64,000 nt of DNA, taken from the NCBI GenBank assembly GCA_017591395.1, contig WEDG01003289.1, positions 89,501-153,500 of the forward strand, in the 5' to 3' direction. A program made the translations under genes and the position numbers. Below, one piece after another: positions 37,217-47,213 of this stretch. Position 1 is the first letter of the stretch. The number at the start of each line of letters is the position of its first letter. The DNA is from Schistocephalus solidus (taxonomy: Eukaryota > Platyhelminthes > Cestoda > Diphyllobothriidea > Diphyllobothriidae). The notes below the pieces were generated by a model. That model was not told the DNA's origin and searched no databases. It was given only the letters and a program-made list of their open reading frames with translations.

Positions 37217-38034
37217 CTAGACGATACCTGGAATCACCATAGAGCTCGAAAAAGAAATTGACAACCAACTGCCTTTTCTTGACGTCCTCGTACACCGGAA
37301 GACTGACGGGAACTTTCGAACATCAATTTACCACAAAGAAGCTCATGAGGATGTTATCCTACATTATGTCAGAAACCACCCTGTTGCTCACAAACGAAGC
37401 ACTGTCAACACCCTCATCAATCGAGCAAAACCACTCTGTTCTAACAGCGAACTTTACCGAATTGAACTTACTTATCTATTTAAACAGTTTTCCTGCAACG
37501 GTTACCATATAGATTTTTTACATAGATGCATGAGATCTCAGGAACTAGATTGTCCCGCTCAAGTGCCCCAAATCAAAAAACTTGCGAACATTAAGAAGGT
37601 GTCTGAACTCGTTGAAAGACACCTGCTGAAGCACCAAATTTACGTGGCGCAAAAACCAACAACTGCACTTTGAAACCAGCTTGTACACCCTAAGGATATG
37701 GTTGGCTATTTAAATGAAAAAGAAGTCATTTACATAATCCGTGTAACAGTTGCAATGGGGTGTATTGCGACCAAACAGGAAAAGCGGTCTCTACACGCCC
37801 ACAAGAACATCAGTAGGCCGCAAAGAGACCAGACCACCTGTCTCAAGTTGCCATGCCTACACTAGAAACTGGGCACACATTTGCATGGGACTAAACTCGC
37901 ATTTTTGGCTTCTACCCATCGAAAAACGCCGGGAATTCTTAGAGGCCATTTACTTTCATGACTCGTGCGTTAATCGGCACATGGAATTGGAAGTCGGGTA
38001 CAAAAAGCTTAAGGAAAATTGGAAAAGGCTGTAG
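37217..38034 (+). pseudogene. Penelope-like element, C-terminal half, copy X1
   Basis: RT C-terminus to GIY-YIG linker, read in several frames: KEIDNQLPFLDVLVHRK, YLFKQFSCNGYHID-like, CPAQVPQIKKLA, YVAQKPTTAL, LVHPKDMVGYLNEKEV, MELEVGYKKLKENWKRL. It is nearly identical to 45252-46077. The expected GIY-YIG Cys pair is not preserved. Confidence 0.75.
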
Positions 38035-38061
38035 CCAATCCGGATGAGATGTCCACCTAGC

Positions 38062-39365
38062 AATATCGATTTTAAAAGACGACTTGGCAAGCATACGCGC
38101 TGCTTTCGATAACTTCTCTTCAGGCCAGTGCAGTTATACGGAAACGTTCGAACGTAGTAGAAATTTAAAAACAGGAAATCGATAATGTTCGACCGTGTGG
38201 CGCGGGGAATGCATGCAGTTAAGTGACCGTTGGCCAAGCTAGGCGCGGAGCTTATAGGAGGTTCTTTTGTGCGCATAAAACTGGCTTCTTAAACCTAATG
38301 GCAGTCGCTTCTGCTGCTGCTAGTAGACGTTGACCCAGTGGCTTGGGGTAGTTTGGTGGGGCCTTATAAATTATACGGAAAGCTTCGCTAGGGTCCACAC
38401 TATGCCCGGTGTCCAGAAGATGTGCAAGGATGGTGCTTTTTTATGCTCTTGACTTTCCCTTTGCTCAGCCATGCTGGGAGGTGTTCTCTTATTCTATTGG
38501 ATAGGTGCCGACTCGCTCGACCAATATAACTTGCTCCACAGGAGCAAGTAAATGGGTAAATGTACATGGAGGTGGTCTGAGCCGGCAACCTATCCTTACC
38601 TTCGTCTCGTAAAAGAGGGGTGGTTGAGAACACTGTCTGAAGTCTCGCTGCTGGGAACGTTTGTGTAACGGTTTGGTTTAGGCGTCTTTTCAGGAGTTCA
38701 CTAGCCGCATCCACTTGAAAGGGCACTTTGAGGAATAGTTTCCTTTTCCACAGTAAGCTTGGCAAGTGTCACCGGTCTCGCAACAAGGTGCTTTGAAATA
38801 AACTGATCAGGGTATCCGTTCTCTCGAAGTAGGTTCTGTATCTTCACAAGCTCCTCGATACTATCTGCTGAGCAAAGTTTTCTAGCCCTTTGCGCAAAGC
38901 AACGGATTAGATTACGTTTCTGTTGGAGAGGTATGAAACTGCTAAAGTTCATATATTGCCCAGACCAGGTTTTCTTTCGATAAACGCTCCTTCGGAGGCT
39001 GTCGTAAGGTCGTCTGCTTATAAAGACGTCTAAGAAAGGGAGTGAACCTGCTCTTTCCATATTAAACGTAAATTCGATAGATGGATGTGCTTGGCCTACA
39101 GTGTTTAAGAGTTCATCTACATTTGCTTCTTCTGTGACAATTGCAAAGATATCGTCTACGCATCGGCCGTAGTGGCTAAGCTTATTGATATGTTCGCTTA
39201 GCTGAAATTTCTCCAGCTTGCCCATAAAGACATCGGATAGGAGAGGTCCAAGTGGCCAGGCCATAGTAACGCCATCTATTTGTCTGTAAAGCTGCTTGGC
39301 AAAAAGGAACTGCAAATTTAAAGTACATCGTTTTAAATTTTAACTGTTTTTGCACACATACACAA
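38062..39365 (-). pseudogene. Penelope-like element, RT palm to GIY-YIG
   Basis: Minus strand. [22 protein letters not shown] and the YxDD-type box CVDD at 39162-39151 (GRCVDDIFAIV), FDVFIS-like thumb blocks and RNLIRCFAQRARKL. After a frameshift near 38760, CSCGASYIGRASRHLSNRI and EHLPAWLSKGKVK (GIY-YIG). The 3' UTR runs to 38062 and matches 1331-1700. 5'-truncated at about 39365, where element D copy 3 begins. Confidence 0.83.
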
Positions 39366-40150
39366 TAGTTCGACCGTCGATTTTGACGATGTCCACCGTA
39401 TGCTCCACGCAAGAGTGATGCAGGGACGGTGACTTGCGCGTGCTTTAGTTTTTAGTGATAGTAGCCTTGCGCTGCAGCTACCGCACTCTCTCCTCCTCCC
39501 CTACCTGAGCCCGGTGTCAAGACAGAGTCAAGAAGACCGGAGATTGGAGAGGGCGCAGGTGGCTGGCGCGACCGGAGCCGCCCCTGGGCTTACCACCACA
39601 CCTGGCTCGGATCCCACTGAGTGGGTGTGCCATAAAGGCCACATTAAGAAAGAGCCATTGCAGCCTGACTCTCAGTCCGCCAGTCAGCCACTCCACACAA
39701 AACACATATTGGGCTGACCACGCGGTCCGATTTATCCCGTCAGTCGGCAACCTTCCAAGCCATGGCTTTTAGCGTATTGTGATAGTTTCAAGCGCGTCAG
39801 ATTGTTTATATTAAGGAAAATGCGCTGAGATGTTGATCTCACTCTCTCCCCACCCCCAAAATCAGACCACCTTCCAAGCCAGTCAGTTGTCTGAGGTGGG
39901 AGTGGGCGCATTGTCTGACGGGTAGGCGTACCCGTCTTCGCGGGTCACAGTACGACCCTGCCCCAATAACGCACAAACCAGAATATACTTACTCAGGGGA
40001 TATGGAGGAGCCATAACTATCTGACTCCCAGTCCACTGGTCAGCCACTATACACACACGACACATACACTGGGTCGACGGCGTTGCATGGTGTAAGCGTC
40101 AGATTGGCAGCCTTTCAAGCCACGGTTTCTAGGAAACCATGATTTATCAG
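39366..40150 (+). mobile_element. Element D, copy 3
   Basis: Starts AGTTCGACCGTCGATTTTG, the same 5' end as copies 1 and 2, directly against the Penelope-like copy. The first unit is well preserved to about 39920. The second, from ccactggtcagccac to ttcaagccacgg, is more diverged. The 3' boundary abuts the RTE-like LINE tail, and no target duplication was found. Confidence 0.75.
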
Positions 40151-40230
40151 ATCCATTATGATAATTGTGAGGGTTTTGTCTATGTATTAGTGCAGGTGGT
40201 GTGCGCTGATGTGGCTTAGCCTCTGGTGGT

Positions 40231-41122
40231 TTACCGCAGGTTGTCGTGGATGCACATGTGTCCTAATAAGCCCATGTGGTGTATAAATGTGCGGGAGCAG
40301 TGAGGGCAGTGGAGGCGGGTGCGGCGACTGTATTTCGGAGCCCCAGGCACTGGTTCACCAGCCTCCGTGCGATGGATTCGCAGGTGAGCGACCAGGCTGA
40401 TGCGTGAGTTTATGTTGCGGGCGCAGTGTCGGCAGGGGAAATAGGTAGAGGCTGGGTGGATTTTATTCACGGTAGTGGGGGTGGCAGTGGCGGTAAGAAT
40501 GGCAGGAGCGGAGGGTGTCCATGGTTTATCGGTGTTGTCGGCATTGTGGTGAATTCCGCTGTCATGGATGCGCATGTGACCGAATAGGCCCATGCGATGA
40601 GTGAATGCGCGAGTACAGTGAGGACAATGGAGGCGGCGATCTCTGCTGTGTGTTGGTGCTCCAGGCACTGGTTCACCAGTCTCTGTGAGATGTATTCGCC
40701 AGTGACCGACCAGGCCGATGTGTGAGGTGAATGTGCGGTCGCATTGAGTACAGCTTAGGAGAGATTCCCCATCGCTGATGGTGGTGTTGGTAGTGAAGGT
40801 GGTGGTGGTTATGGTGATGGGGGTAACAGGCGATGAGTATTAGAATGTGGTCTCTTTGATGGTGGGAGTAATGCAATTGATGCAAGGAGTGAGGGCGGGG
40901 GAGTCTGAAGGAGGGTAGGCAGAATTTGACGTAGAAGTTGGAATTGTCGGACTGTTGGTGCATTGCGTCCGAATATGTCCAACCAGGCTGATTCGCGCGC
41001 GGAAGATGCGTTGACAGCGAGGGCATGTTGGCAGGACCTGGGTATTGGCGGTTTGGTCTAGGGCACTGGTGACTTTCATGCAACTCTTTTGGCCTTGGCG
41101 GTGGCGATCCGGTTGGCCCCAT
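40231..41122 (-). pseudogene. C2H2 zinc-finger tail of RTE-like LINE
   Basis: Five CxxC...H finger units in order: CPRCQRIFRARISLVGHI, CTQCDRTFTSHIGLVGH, CPHCTRAFTHRMGLFGHMRI, CRHCARNINSRISLVAHLRI and CPHCSRTFIHHMGLLGHMCI. They are spaced by Thr/Pro/His-rich linkers and the repeated GEPVPGAP-type spacer. The units lie in two frames because of an indel near 40670-40840. The role is probably nucleic-acid binding during insertion (inference). Confidence 0.8.
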
Positions 41123-41296
41123 AGATAGCTGAACCAGTCTTCATGGATCTTCTTTATGCCGGTCTATCATGGGCGAGATCGTCCCAGGTCCCCGGGTTGA
41201 TTTGCATTTGCTTCAGCGATTTCTTCAAAGTGTCCTTGTAGCGCCGTTTTTGACCTCCTGTCGGCGAGCACGTGCAGCGACCTCTCCATAGAAAAG

Positions 41297-42731
41297 TCAT
41301 TTGGGTAGTCGCTCGTCGTCCATTCTTACCAGGTGGCCGCTCCATCGCAGTTGCACTTGCCTCAGCTTGGCGTGGATGCTGAGGATTCCGGTCCGCTGCA
41401 GGACTTCCGTGTCCGGGATCCTGTCTTGCCATCTCAGCTTCAGTATTCTGCGGAGGCAGCTGATATGGAAGTGATTCAGCTTCCTGGCTTGGTTCGAGTA
41501 GATGGTCCAGGTCTCCACTCCGTAAAGGAGTGTCGTCAAGACGACGGTCTTATACATCTTCAGTTTGGTGTTCAGGTGAATACCGTGGCGATTCCACACG
41601 GAGGCCTGCAGCCGACTGAAAGCCTGACTAGCTTTGGTGATCCGTTGGGCAACCTCGTCATCGATTCTCGTGTTGCGTGACAGCGTGCTTCCTAGATAAG
41701 CGAAGGTTTCCACGTTTTTGAGTTGAGCACCGTTGACATTGATTGGGGGAGCATTGTATTACGCGCTGGGTGGCGGCTGGTGCATGACAACCGTTTTGGC
41801 TGTACTGATTGTTAATCCAAAATTGGCGCAGCCTTCGGCGAAGAGGTCCATGCTCCTCTGCATGTCCTCCTCCGTCACGGTGTTAAGGGCGCAGTCGTCC
41901 GCGAAGAGCAAGTTATGGACTGGAGTCGTAGACACGCGCGTTGAACCCTGCATACGCCGATTTTTGAGAAGATGTCCGTCAGTTCTATAGGCGATGCGGA
42001 TCCCAGGCTGTTCATCACGGTAGGCGTCCATCAGCATAGCCGAGAACATGAGACTGAACTGAGTGGGGACCAGTACGCAGCCCTGCTTCACTCCGTCGGT
42101 CACTACGAATGCTTCGGATACCGTCCCATTGTCGTTGACACGCTGTCCACTCTTCATGAAGCTGACGCACCATGTGCGTGAACCGCTCAGGACAGCCGAA
42201 TTTCTGCAGGAATTTCCACAGTCCGTCGCGATGCACCGTGTCAAAGGCTTTCATCCGATCTACGAAAGTAGTGTATAGGTGAAATTGCATCTCCTGGCAC
42301 TTCTCTTGTAGCTGGCGGGCGGCAAAGATCATATCGGTTGTTCCGCGGTGTCGGCGGAAGCCACATTGGCTTTCCGGGAGCAGGCCCTGCACTAGGTAAC
42401 CGTTCAGACGATTGAGACGAATACGGGCGAAGATCTTCCCGGCAATGTTGAGCAACGAGATGCCTCTGTGATTATCACAGAGTTGCCGGATTCCCTTCCG
42501 TTTGTAGAGATGGACGATGGTCGCGTCTCTGAAATCCTGAGGAACTTGTCCCTGGTGCCACATCTCCTGGAAGAGTGTTGTGAGTTCTGCCATCAGCCTG
42601 GGCCCACCGTGCTTGTAGACGTTCGGTGGGATTGCGTCGGATCCCGATGCTTTACCGCTGGAAATCTGCTGCACCGCACGGATGGTTTCTGGTAGGGAAG
42701 GCGGCAGATCCAGGTCATTGTTCGTGTCCAC
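41297..42731 (-). pseudogene. RTE-like reverse transcriptase
   Basis: Blocks: KASGSDAIPPNVYKHGGPRL, FRDATIVHLYKRKG, LLNIAGKIFARIRLNRLN, ESQCGFRRHRGTTDMIFAAR, then after a frameshift near 42130-42240 GVKQGCVLVPTQFSLM and LLFADDCALN (FADD about 41905-41894). The thumb region follows: [20 protein letters not shown] and [16 protein letters not shown]. One or two indels separate otherwise intact frames. Confidence 0.87.
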
Positions 42732-43205
42732 TTGAGGGAGCCGGTCAATGGCAGCATCGGAGATGGCTGATGAGCAATTAAGGACACTTCTGAAGTGCTC
42801 GGCCCAGCGCTTCAGAATTTGCGATTTCTCTGTCAGCAGTATTGTGCCGTAAGAGCTGAGCAGCGGTGCGGTCCCCTTGATTCACGGGCCGTAGATGGCC
42901 TTGATGGCTTTGAAAACGTTTTTCATTTAATTGCGGTCCACATACCCCTGCATTTCCTCAGCCTTTCGGATCATCCAGGCATCCTGCATCTCCCGCAGTC
43001 ATAACCGTACAAGGTGCCGGCATCTGAAGAAGAGTGCTTTGGTGGCGTCAGTCCGAATGTCCGTGTAGGCTTTGTGTAGTCCATTCTTCTCCGCGAGTAA
43101 GTTGCTGATGTCGGCGTCATTGTTGTCAAACCAGTCCTGGTTTTGACTGCGTGCGCGTCCAATGACTTCGAGGGCGGTGGACTGAATGACATTTCGCAGT
43201 TGGCA

Positions 43206-44156
43206 TCATCGTATTTCCACGGTGCCGTTAATATCTGGAGCATGCAGGTCCTCCAGTTTTTCGGTTATTTGGTTGTTGAAATCAAAAAAGTGGGCAGGCA
43301 ATTTTAACAAAAGAGTATTTAACTTACCTAGCGGCCGCTTAACTTGGGGCCTTCGTCGTGGTTGCAGTCGGAGCCTCATCTTGGAGATTATGAGGCGGTG
43401 ATCTGTCCAACCATCGGCATCGCGGATCGCCTTGGTTACCAGCACATCCTGTCGATCTCGCCTCCGGACGAGAACATAGTCCAGCAGATGCCAGTGCCGC
43501 GACCGAGGGTGCATCCACGTGGCCTTCTCCCGCGCCGGAAGGCGGAAGAATGTGTTAGTTAGCAGGAGACGGTGTTCCGCACACGTTTGCAGAAGAAGGA
43601 GGCCATTATCGTTACAGCTACCGAGACCGTGGGGACCCAGCACTCCCTGCCAGGCAGCGTGGTCCATCCCGACGCAGGCGTTGAAGTCACCAAGGACAAT
43701 AAACTTGTCCACCTTCGGCACAGTCGCCAGCAGGGCGTGCAGGTCCTCGTAGAATTTGTCCTTCGCCGCATCAGAGCTCGTCATTGGGGGAGCCTAGGCG
43801 CTTATGATGGTGGCGAACTTGTCTCCCCGAAGAGGCAGGCGAAGGCTCATTAGGCGATCATTGATACTCTGCGGTAGACAGGGCAGTCGTCCTACGATGT
43901 CGTTCCGGATGGCAAAGGCAACACCAGGGTCGCGTCGCTCTGATTTTGGCGGGCCGCTCCAGAAGAAGGTGTAGCCGGCACCCACCTCCTCCAGCTGACC
44001 CTGCTCAGAGAATCGGGTCTCGCTGAGAGCAGCAATGTGCACCTTGTAGCGCGCCAGTGCCTGAGCGACAAGCGCGGTCCTCCGTTCCGGCCGGTTGCTC
44101 CTAGGATTGTCTAAAAGGGAACGAACATTCCAGGCTGCTAGTGTGAATGAACTCAC
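43206..44156 (-). pseudogene. RTE-like AP-endonuclease with one in-frame stop
   Basis: Starts [48 protein letters not shown] and [19 protein letters not shown] carry the Asn, Glu, Asp/Asn and metal-site blocks of the APE family, and [11 protein letters not shown] gives the final SDH-like DH. A single TAG at about 43796-43794 interrupts the frame after FATIISA; the frame is the same on both sides. Confidence 0.85.
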
Positions 44157-44699
44157 CCGAGCAGCCTGAAGAGTATGGCGAGGGGGATGGGGACAGGGGG
44201 TATTGTTGTTTGTTTGAGTTTAACGACCGCGTAGTTTGCGATCTGCGAGCCACGGCCGGCTGCAGAAGACGTGATAACTAGCATTTTTTTATGGCACCTT
44301 ATCTAGCCCCTTCCTCCGCGAGGAGGCAAGCAGTGCTGTCCCTAAATAGGGCTGCTCGGACATCCCAGACGGCTGCCAAACTCCCCTTTGAGTCACGGTT
44401 TGTTTTAGTGGGAGAATGACCCGAGTTAGCCTGGGCCGCCTACGGGGTTGCTTTTTGCCCCCTCCGTAGCACTTTTTGAGCGGGGGAGGTGGGAAGTTTG
44501 GGAGTCAGACATACCGGGTGTGGAGGCACACACAACACCGGAGACTATCACCTGGTTTAGTTCACCGGTCGTGGCTGCTGTGAAGAACCCAACTTCGAGG
44601 AGCCACAGGTGAGAGTTGGGTACCAGTGAGAGGCGGCCACAGGAGCATTCACCACATGTACTAGACAAATGAAGCGACCAAATGCTATTTGTGTGGTGC

Positions 44700-45250
44700 G
44701 ACCCCTAACTAGTACCGCTTCACCCCTTTCACACATAATACAAGTTTGACGACTACCTGGGAAACCAGCCTCGAAAATTTACCTAATAAAGTTTCTTATT
44801 TTTTCCCAGAGAACTCCTGTATTTCGCACTATACTTCTTGGGATGCCTGTCTTCCAATTTATTCGTATAAATTACGCGCGCAATGTTTTACTACAAGCTA
44901 GACGACGGAAAAATTGCGCAATACGCGAAAGCTTAACATGGGAACAGTTATCATTTTGATGCAGATGGCGGAAAATGCAGATTTGACAAATTCTCTCCAC
45001 ATTAAGAACGTTTTATGAAAATTCCCCAATAATATCAGATTGCGTCTTCTTATGATCGAAGGATGCTTGGCACATGCATTTCGAATGCTCATTATAGGCT
45101 ACAGAAATTCCAAGCTTCTAAGTTGCACTACATGCAGTTCTGCTGAGATGAACTTCCTTCACACTTATTTGAATCCCTTAATGAAACCCTTACCTCTGCG
45201 TCCAACATCGGAAGACAGAAGAAGAGAGGAACACTGCACAGTATTATTAC
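44700..45250. other. No feature recognised
   Basis: Sequence between the LINE 5' region and the next Penelope-like copy. Possibly upstream Penelope-like sequence, but no domain is visible. Confidence 0.35.
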
Positions 45251-45251
45251 C

Positions 45252-46077
45252 TCGATGATACATAGAATCACCATAGAGCTCGAAAAAGAAATCGACACCC
45301 AACTGCCTTGACGTCCTCGTACACCGAAAGACTGACGGGACCTTTCAAACATCAATTTACCACAAAGAAGCTCATGTGGATGTTATCCTAAATTACGCCA
45401 GAAACCAACCTGTTGCTCACAAACGAAGCACTGTCAAAACCCTCATCAATCGAGCAAAACCACTCTGTTCTAATAGCGAACTTTACCGAATTGAACTGAC
45501 TTATCTATTTAAACAGTTTTCCTGCAAAGGTTACCATATATATTTTTTTACATAGATGCATGAGACATCAGGAACTAGATTGTCCCGCTCAAGTGCCCCA
45601 AATCAAAAAACTTGCAAACACCTTCAAACAGTAAGAAGGTGTCTGAACTCATTGAAAGATACCTGCGGAAGCACCAAAATTTACGTGGCGCAAAAACCAA
45701 CAACTACACTTCGAAACCAGCTTGTACACCCTAAGGATAGGGTTGGCTATTTCGATAAAAAAGAAGTCGTTAACATAATCCGTGTAACAGTTGTAATGTG
45801 GTGTATTGCGGCCAAACAGGAAAAACGGTCTCTACACGCCCACAAGAACATCAGTAGGCTGCAAAGAGACCAGACCACCTGTCTCAAAGTTGCCATGCAT
45901 ACACTAGAAACTGGGCACACATTTGCATGGGGCTTAACTCGCATTGTTGGCTTCTTCCCATCGAAAAACGCCGGGAAATTCTTAGAGGCCATTTATTCTC
46001 ATGACTCGTGTGTTAATCGGCACATCGAATTGGATGTCGGGTACAAAAGGCTTAAGGAAAATTGGAAAAGGCTGTAG
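45252..46077 (+). pseudogene. Penelope-like element, C-terminal half, copy X2
   Basis: Second copy of the 37217-38034 segment. The frame at 45556-46077 is open for 173 codons: IYVAQKPTTTLRNQLVHPKD, VAMHTLETGHTFAWGLTRIV, IELDVGYKRLKENWKRL. It is better preserved than X1, but the upstream part has a small deletion (after TQLP) that shifts frame. Confidence 0.77.
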
Positions 46078-46129
46078 CCATTCCGGATGAGATGTCCACC
46101 CACAATGACAGATATTGGTAGGAATGATT

Positions 46130-46445
46130 CAGCAATATCGATTTTAATATACGACTCGGCGAGCATACGCGCTGCTTACAATAACTTATATTTAGGGCAG
46201 TGCAGTTACACGGAAACGTTCGAACGTGGTAGAAATTCAAAAACATTTAATCGATAATGTTTGACCGTTTGTGTGGATTATGTTAGATGTGTGCGTAGGG
46301 TAAGGATGATAAGAATCAGCGTGATAGCCGGCGGTGGGTGCTTGGTATAGCCGTTCTAGGGGACAGGAGAAGAAATAAATGGCGCGGGGGAATGCATGCA
46401 GTTAAGCGACGGTTGGCCAAGCTAAGCGCACAGCTGAGACTTCTT
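46130..46445 (-). repeat. Penelope-like 3' UTR fragment, inverted behind copy X2
   Basis: Matches 1331-1600 and 38062-38240 (gcgagcatacgcgctgctt, acacggaaacgttcgaacg, gaatgcatgcagttaagcg). It forms the same tail-to-tail junction with X2 as 38062 does with X1. Confidence 0.75.
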
Positions 46446-47004
46446 AAGTTTTTTATGGCCGACGAGTCTCCCTGCAGGACTATCATCAGCCAACCATTAG
46501 CTTGACTTCATGTTTTAAATTTATGTGTATCCCACCACTACACGTTTCATGTAAAATGTTTAACTCGAATTTGTTTTGTCTGCATAAACTTGGGTTTTCA
46601 ACTTCAATTGCACATAAATATGGTCAAACAGGCTATGCCATTAACCCTCAAATTATACAACAATAATCTATTCTGTGGCTTTGAAAAAATTCCACTGCTG
46701 TGAATTCTTCCCTGCCCCCCGATTTTTCTCAACTGGAAGTGCCAGCTTGGATCGTCACTCATTTCCGAAACTCGTGCTGGCTGCGTGCTTCTTAGATCTG
46801 CCCTCAATCGCGGAAGTGGCTCAAACCAAAGGCTGAGTCGTCATATCTCATATTCTTATATCCTTGTTCACATCCTCCTTTAGTTATATGCTTGAAGATC
46901 ACAACCGACTCTCCATTAATTTGGGGGCGATTCTAACATCAATCTCATTTGCTTTGCTGCCCCATAAGTATGCAAAATGCAGGTGCCTTGAATTTACTGT
47001 CACG
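46446..47004. other. No feature recognised
   Basis: AT-rich; nothing supported. Confidence 0.35.
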
Positions 47005-47095
47005 GAAAATTGGTCCGCGACCTGGTTTCGAACCTGTGCCGCAAAATAGCGTACGACTAACTTTCAACGCCTCTAACCACTCAGCCACATAAACA
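47005..47095 (-). repeat. tRNA-like sequence (SINE relic)
   Basis: On the minus strand: GTGGCTGAGTGGTTAGAGGCG (A box) and CAGGTTCGAAACCAG (B box), as in class II tRNAs. A matching 7-bp acceptor stem is not present, so this is a tRNA-derived relic rather than a tRNA gene. Confidence 0.55.
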
Positions 47096-47124
47096 GGTGG
47101 TTTTGATCAGCAAATTAATATACT

Positions 47125-47213
47125 AGAAGAAGAAGAAGAAGAAGAAGAAGAAGAAGAAGAAGAAGAAGAAGAAGAAGAAGAAGAAGACGAAGAAGAAGAA
47201 GAAGAAGAAGAAA
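47125..47213. repeat. (GAA)n microsatellite
   Basis: About 29 AGA/GAA units with a single C interruption near 47189. Confidence 0.95.

Larger units (their letters stand above)
40151..44690 (-). mobile_element. RTE-like LINE with C-terminal zinc fingers, near full length
   Basis: Minus strand order: a 5' region (44690-44160), endonuclease (44156-43206), a connecting region (43243-42750), reverse transcriptase (42731-41297) and a zinc-finger tail ending at a stop near 40231. Only a few disabling changes are visible, so this is the youngest-looking LINE in the window. The 3' end reads into a short ATTATCATAATGG-like terminus next to element D copy 3. Confidence 0.85.

Noticed and set aside
46440..46510. 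Minus-strand CTGATGA near 46485 as another hammerhead
   Set aside because: No GAAA after the putative stem II, and no homology to the SINE or Penelope-like ribozymes.
47005..47095. Functional tRNA gene on the minus strand
   Set aside because: A and B boxes are present but there is no 7-bp acceptor stem and no clean anticodon arm.
47125..47213. Poly-Lys/Glu/Arg coding tract
   Set aside because: A simple GAA microsatellite without splice context.
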